This document shows positions 3,601 through 5,780 of a DNA stretch of 5,780 bases, in pieces. The notes beneath the pieces are model-generated. The model had not been told where the DNA came from. It was given only the letters and a program-made list of their open reading frames with translations, and searched no databases. The translations under genes were made by a program, and so were the position numbers. This DNA is from Victivallales bacterium. GTDB taxonomy: Bacteria > Verrucomicrobiota > Lentisphaeria > Oligosphaerales > Lenti-02. The stretch covers positions 1 through 5,780 of the forward strand of contig JABGQJ010000513.1 in NCBI GenBank assembly GCA_018648945.1, read 5' to 3'. Numbering within the stretch: the stretch's first letter is position 1; the number at the start of each line of letters is the position of its first letter.

Positions 3601-5780
3601 TCGTCCTTCTCGGTCAGGGCCGCGCCATCGAGCTTGGCGGATTCCACGTAGATGGTCCAGATGGCTTCGGCGGCGTTGCCGGGGGAGAAGGTCCAGTGCG
3701 GGGTGGGGAACACGCGGTACAGGCGGCTCGCCTGCGCGGCGGCGTTGCCTGTCGCGTCGTCCACGTCGTAGAGGACGGTGTAGTCGCCTTCCACTGCCGT
3801 GTTGACCGTGCCGGTGGCGGCCACGTCGGCGGTCACGTCGCCATCGTTGGTGTCGGTGGCGGTCACGCCGGCCAGCCGGTCGGGGGCAGCATCATCGACA
3901 GTGAGGTAGACCACCGCTGGATCGACCGCGATCACCGGGTCGGTGTTGTCCACGGTGAAGGTGGCGGAGGGCCCTGTGGCGGGGGCGAGGTTGTGGGAGT
4001 CGTCCTCGGCGGTGTCGGCAGTGACCTCGATCGCCAGCGTGCCGTCGCCGACAGTGTCCGAGAGCGTGATCGTGCGCGTCGCCCCGTCCCGGCTGCCGCT
4101 CACCGCGACGGTGGCGTCGGCCGTGCCTGTCTTCACCAGCGTGATGTCGCCTGTGGCCAGGGTCACTGTCAGCGTGCCGGCGTCGGCGTAGGTCACCGTG
4201 TAGGTCACCGGGCCGCTGGCGGTCAGATCGACCGACGGCGCGGAGATCGTGATCTCGGGCGGAGTCGCGTCTTCGTAGAACACCAGGTCCATGGCGCTTA
4301 CCGCCGAGCCTCCCGCTGGGAAGACCGTACCCTCGTATTCGCCCGGTTTGGGATAGGTCCCGATGAACTTGGCGCTCTCGATTCTCTCGCTGATGTCCCA
4401 GCAACGGATCTCGTAGGGTTCACCTGGCTCGTAGCCAGTACTTCCGTCCCCCAGCTCAGCGAACGCCTTGACATACACGTCAAAGCCACCATCCAGAGAC
4501 GCGGTCAACGTAGTCCAGCCAACTTGGCGGTCTCCCTGGAAGACGGCGATCTCGTCGCCGGCTGTGAGAACGGCAGCGGTCCCGCCAGTGGGTTGGAGCG
4601 TGGCGGATTCCAAGTATATCGTCCAGACTCCTTGGATTGGGTTGCCGGGCGCGAGGCCCCAGCGGGGGATCGATGTCCAGACGCTCTCCGCAGCCATGCT
4701 CTGGATGGCCGGAGTGCCCTCCCCATTGTCCTTGGCAGTGACGCGGACAGCGACGTAGGCCCCCGCGTCGCCGTTCTGCAGTGTGTAGGCGGCATCGGTC
4801 GCGCCAGCGATGTCTGCAGCGTTCGTCCCCACGCCATCATCAGCCCGACGCCATTGGTACGTGTAGGAAAGCGCTCCGGGGGTGGTGTCGATTCCGTCGT
4901 TCCAGGTGCCCTTGTCGGCAGTCAGGACCGAACCCACCATTGTCGTGCCTGTGACCGTTGGCAAGACCGTGTTCGTCGGCGGGTCGTTTGTCGGGCTTAC
5001 GGTGAACGTGACTGTGGCGGGCGCCGAATCGCCGTGACCGTCATTCGCCTTGTACGTGAAGCTGTCCGTGCCGGAATACTCCGCGGCCGGTGTGTAGACA
5101 AAGGAGCCATCGGCCTGGAGCGTGACCGTGCCGTGGGCGGGGTCGGTGAGTTTCGCCGCCGTAAGCGGATCATCTTCGGCATCGGTGTCGTTGGCCAGAA
5201 CGCCAGGTGCGATGACGGTTAGAGGTGTGTCTTCAGGCGTAGTGTAGGCGTCGTCGTCGGCGGCGGGTGCCTCGCTCCACTCCCAGGCGATCGAGGACGC
5301 CGTGCTGCCGCCCACCTCGTCCAGCAACAGCGCACCCGTCGTCAAAGCCGTCCCGGTGGCTGGGACACTGCCGGTACCGGTCCACCCTGTTGGGTCATGC
5401 GTCGACGAAGCGTCTGTCACAGTGCATGTGACCGTGGCGTGCCAGGCGTACGTGTGCGGCCCGACCGCAGGGGTGGGCGTCGCGTGCGCGCTGGCCACGG
5501 TCAGTGTGTAGTCGCGGAAGTCGAGCGACACGATGCCCGACTCTGGGGCTGGGAAACAGACCCGGAAGCCGCCGTAGTAGCTGCGGTCGCCCGGGTAGCC
5601 CCCGTAGCGGGACGCGGAGCGGCAGTCTTCGGCGTAGTAGCTCCAATTGCCGCCGCGCAACACGCGGTCCGAGCCCACGTGGCCTGGGTCCCAATCCCAG
5701 CACCATTCCCGCAGATTGCCCGCCATGTCGTGCAGACCGTAGTTGTTGGCGGCGAGCACCCCCGCCGGACTCGTGTAGGG
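648..5780 (-). CDS. Giant mosaic exported/surface protein: FGE-like domain plus Ig-, cadherin-, Calx-beta-like and repeat modules (5' partial)
   Basis: The frame is open from the right edge (first visible residues PYTSPAGVLAANNYG) to TAG at 648-650; 1710 residues are visible. The GTG at 5757-5759 is internal to the FGE-like domain and is not the start. Domains, numbered from the edge: 1-77 C-terminal FGE-sulfatase fold; 82-169 divergent InlB-B-repeat-like (GWTGTGSVPATGT ... SIAWEW); 170-268 cadherin-like (DDDAYTTPEDTPL, VLANDTD, GTDSFTYKANDG); 269-367 Ig-like (YTYQWRRAD); 374-501 module A1; 504-611 Ig-like; 612-691 DUF5011-like (DGDVTADV, GDYTVLYDVDDATGN); 695-818 A2; 827-994 repeats B1 and B2; 1015-1138 A3; 1144-1254 and 1255-1373 Calx-beta-like; 1374-1534 unrecognised, beta-rich; 1543-1698 two GWN modules. 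An acidic DSDGDGVYG loop (1599-1607) could bind calcium. The low lysine content, many Thr/Val/Ala strands and calcium-type domains suggest an extracellular adhesin-like or matrix protein. The role is inferred; the substrate is unknown. No LPXTG-type, dockerin or other anchor is seen at the end (SYTLPLANE). No frameshift is apparent. Confidence 0.93.
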   Translation of the reverse strand, partial: PYTSPAGVLAANNYGLHDMAGNLREWCWDWDPGHVGSDRVLRGGNWSYYAEDCRSASRYGGYPGDRSYYGGFRVCFPAPESGIVSLDFRDYTLTVASAHATPTPAVGPHTYAWHATVTCTVTDASSTHDPTGWTGTGSVPATGTALTTGALLLDEVGGSTASSIAWEWSEAPAADDDAYTTPEDTPLTVIAPGVLANDTDAEDDPLTAAKLTDPAHGTVTLQADGSFVYTPAAEYSGTDSFTYKANDGHGDSAPATVTFTVSPTNDPPTNTVLPTVTGTTMVGSVLTADKGTWNDGIDTTPGALSYTYQWRRADDGVGTNAADIAGATDAAYTLQNGDAGAYVAVRVTAKDNGEGTPAIQSMAAESVWTSIPRWGLAPGNPIQGVWTIYLESATLQPTGGTAAVLTAGDEIAVFQGDRQVGWTTLTASLDGGFDVYVKAFAELGDGSTGYEPGEPYEIRCWDISERIESAKFIGTYPKPGEYEGTVFPAGGSAVSAMDLVFYEDATPPEITISAPSVDLTASGPVTYTVTYADAGTLTVTLATGDITLVKTGTADATVAVSGSRDGATRTITLSDTVGDGTLAIEVTADTAEDDSHNLAPATGPSATFTVDNTDPVIAVDPAVVYLTVDDAAPDRLAGVTATDTNDGDVTADVAATGTVNTAVEGDYTVLYDVDDATGNAAAQASRLYRVFPTPHWTFSPGNAAEAIWTIYVESAKLDGAALTEKDEIAVYQDTLLVGWTVLTGPLDGGMDVHVKAYAELNDGSTGYVAGQPYQLKCWDNSTGAGDNVCEVVYPIAGHYEGSLFPSGTSPHSVMDLGFRTTLVLRPQMRLGFQILSAPFGPLPNPDMLVLFADHTDKIEYVRNQDADQVKYSFGQWRNNVGDWKATEAYLVKIPMDAEFEDEDAILVLEGVPVPVDTAIPLRAGFSFVPYLPDYPLAAAEAFAEILDDLDYVRDSEGNQLKFSFGQWRDNIGALQRGQGYLVKMKSPVAGFQYPGPTRRSVRTVPTACESRATTHWPFTPGNPTSDIWTIFLESATLDGTNLGAGDEIAIFQSDRLVGTTVLDGELDGGMDVSVKAFAELSDGSAGYVPGETYDIRCWRASSDTESTVFAVAYALPGGYEGTAFPSGDSAESAMDLTFTTPAPALIVTETGGTTAVQEGGATDTVSVRLATQPTGSVTVTATFGTDTEPGTRRAGTTVLTFTVGNWQTDQPLTVKAIEDAVIEGPEAEQLGLAAAGAGYAGITATVDVDVEDNDEASVAFTAATGRVGEDAEHAVCAVLSLPAGSTLAIDLTVDVAITGGTATADVDYTDWTAQSRTLIFPAGSVDGRTETAPLQTLPDAEAEADETITFEFASPSAALAVGEPATYALTIDEFGVDDAWLWILSGAACEKPTYSFGMHPDALDDSTLDDLDAPYVPGVPVDADPAIPADERAICRFALDPANPVADTRQRDIHASDEDGSTWYLVVSPSLTAGSSLAWSVPDGFPTDWTASLVEVDGDGTPMGSRAVIDMRVATELPIEADPAGAMRYFMIVCAAPEETCDLTLEPGWNLVSLPIEPTNPEVGSIFDEARVLTSARGAFRDGMSGAVVHAGTVWIWADSDGDGVYGYEATTQLHAGQGAWAFLDDAEAVTLRVGGARVANPEVLLHYGWNLIGTGTAESSVPGNAPVWDAVFLWDPLTLRYLIVDLLSPGYGHWLHCTAASYTLPLANE
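651..1178 (-). other. C-terminal paired GWN modules with acidic metal-type loop
   Basis: The last ~175 residues hold two related halves. The first has LEPGWNLVSLPIEPTNPEVGSIF, shown here as LEPGWNLVSLPIE and NPEVGSIF, then VWIWADSDGDGVYGYE and AGQGAWAFL. The second has YGWNLIGTG, PVWDAVFLWD, RYLIVDLL and PGYGHWLHC, ending shortly before the stop. The GWNL(V/I) start and G(Q/Y)G(A/H)W end mark the same fold as repeats B1 and B2. Asp residues in DSDGDG (960-986) have the spacing of EF-hand-like or thrombospondin-type calcium loops. I see no membrane anchor or sorting motif after this region. Confidence 0.7.
2367..2735 (-). repeat. Module A, copy 3 (A3)
   Basis: The third copy runs from WPFTPGN to SAMDLTF, with WTIFLESATLDG, AGDEIAIFQSDRLVG, LDGGMDVSVKAFAELSDGS, YDIRCW and YEGTAFPSG. 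The DNA itself is still similar to A1 near the 3' end of the module: 2377-2397 matches 4288-4308 at 20 of 21 bases. It is followed by two Calx-beta-type domains. Confidence 0.85.
2799..3017 (-). repeat. Repeat B, copy 2 (B2)
   Basis: This repeat begins RAGFSFVPYLPDYPL and contains DLDYVRDSEGNQLKFSFGQW, then RDNIGALQRGQGYLVKM. The core YVR(N/D)..(D/G)(A/N)(D/Q)..K(Y/F)SFGQWR(N/D)N(V/I)G is nearly the same as in B1, and both DNA copies contain the 12-base run TGCCCGAAGCTG. B2 lacks the long acidic tail of B1 and instead leads through PGPTRRSVRTVP, a basic linker, into A3. Confidence 0.8.
3018..3302 (-). repeat. Repeat B, copy 1 (B1)
   Basis: This repeat begins QMRLGFQILSAPFGPLP and contains KIEYVRNQDADQVKYSFGQW, then RNNVGDWKATEAYLVKI, followed by an acidic beta segment (DAEFEDEDAILVLEGV). 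The same layout recurs immediately in B2. The pattern of a GF/GWN start, an Ile-Leu-rich helix, a tryptophan block and a G/A-Y-L-V-K end resembles the 'GWNLIS ... GYWV' modules common at the ends of large secreted proteins. Binding function is not known. Confidence 0.8.
3327..3695 (-). repeat. Module A, copy 2 (A2)
   Basis: The second copy runs from WTFSPGN to SVMDLGF. It aligns with A3 without gaps over 124 positions at roughly 55% identity by eye count. Diagnostic blocks are WTIYVESAKLDG, DEIAVYQDTLLVGWTVL, LDGGMDVHVKAYAELNDGS, YQLKCWD and YEGSLFPSG. It follows a DUF5011-like domain and leads straight into repeats B1 and B2. Confidence 0.85.
4278..4661 (-). repeat. Module A, copy 1 (A1)
   Basis: This is the first of three homologous ~125-residue modules in the large protein. 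Key blocks in order are WGLAPGN, WTIYLESATL, AGDEIAVFQGDRQVGWTTL, LDGGFDVYVKAFAELGDGS, TGYEPGEPYEIRCWD, EYEGTVFPAGGSAVSAMDLVF. It is four residues longer than the others owing to an insertion after ESATL. The GDEIxVF...VG and PGExYxIRCWD blocks resemble a beta-sandwich repeat seen in secreted proteins of Bacteroidetes and PVC-type bacteria (GDEIGVFDG..CVG), by recollection. It is followed directly by an Ig-like domain. Confidence 0.85.
5550..5780 (-). other. FGE-sulfatase (SUMF1-like) domain, C-terminal portion
   Basis: The visible 77 residues carry the family's C-terminal signature: NNYGLHDMAGNLREWCWDW, then DRVLRGGNWSYYAEDCRSASR and finally GGFRVCFP. True formylglycine-generating enzymes use a cysteine pair spaced five residues apart just after the RGGS(W/Y) motif (C336 and C341 in the human enzyme). 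Aligned by eye, the second position is Cys53 here but the first is Tyr48, so the catalytic pair is incomplete. Members with this pattern (AExCRSAxR) are generally not proven sulfatase activators; the family also includes EgtB/PvdO-type enzymes and structural or ligand-binding relatives. The N-terminal two thirds of the domain lie outside the window, so iron- or copper-site residues cannot be judged. Confidence 0.88.

Noticed and set aside
3348..5222. 624-codon open frame on the plus strand opposite the large gene
   Set aside because: Its translation is Gly/Val/Arg/His-rich low-complexity text without motifs, as expected from the antisense of a GC-rich coding sequence with few T or A third positions. 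The minus-strand frame carries clear domains over the same bases.
5757..5759. GTG as start codon of the large gene
   Set aside because: The reading frame continues in FGE-like sequence (TSPAG before VLAANNYG) to the window edge, so this codon is an internal valine.

Overview
The window is GC-rich DNA dominated by one very long gene on the minus strand (648-5780), whose 5' end lies beyond the right edge. The 1710 visible residues form a mosaic exported or surface protein. It starts inside the C-terminal part of a formylglycine-generating-enzyme-like (FGE-sulfatase/SUMF1 fold) domain. After that come a divergent InlB-B-repeat-like stretch, cadherin-like and Ig-like domains, and three copies of a ~125-residue module (A1, A2, A3). 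A pair of smaller repeats (B1, B2) and two Calx-beta-type domains follow, then an unrecognised beta-rich region and a C-terminal pair of 'GWNL(V/I)' modules. No signal peptide can be checked, because the N-terminus is outside the window, and no sorting signal is visible at the C-terminus.

At the left edge, bases 1-156 hold the last 51 codons of a plus-strand gene that I cannot identify. It converges on the large gene. The ~490 bases between the two stop codons (157-647) contain no convincing gene but are crowded with inverted repeats: three small hairpins sharing CGCCTTG, a strong hairpin with a T-rich 3' flank (384-416) that may be a terminator, a very strong GC-rich hairpin (452-479), and a short one just past the stop of the large gene (616-631). 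One small plus-strand ORF (478-675) has a good Shine-Dalgarno-like sequence, but it sits inside the strong hairpin and is only a weak candidate.

Organism: FGE-like, Calx-beta, cadherin-like and 'GWNLVS' modules mixed in very large proteins are common in environmental Planctomycetota, Verrucomicrobiota, Lentisphaerota and related candidate phyla. That assignment is inference from protein style only; there is no marker gene. I see no defence system, mobile element, CRISPR array, RNA gene or metabolic operon here. The points of interest are the repeated A module, the fusion of an FGE-like domain to an adhesin-like mosaic, and the hairpin-rich convergent intergenic region.
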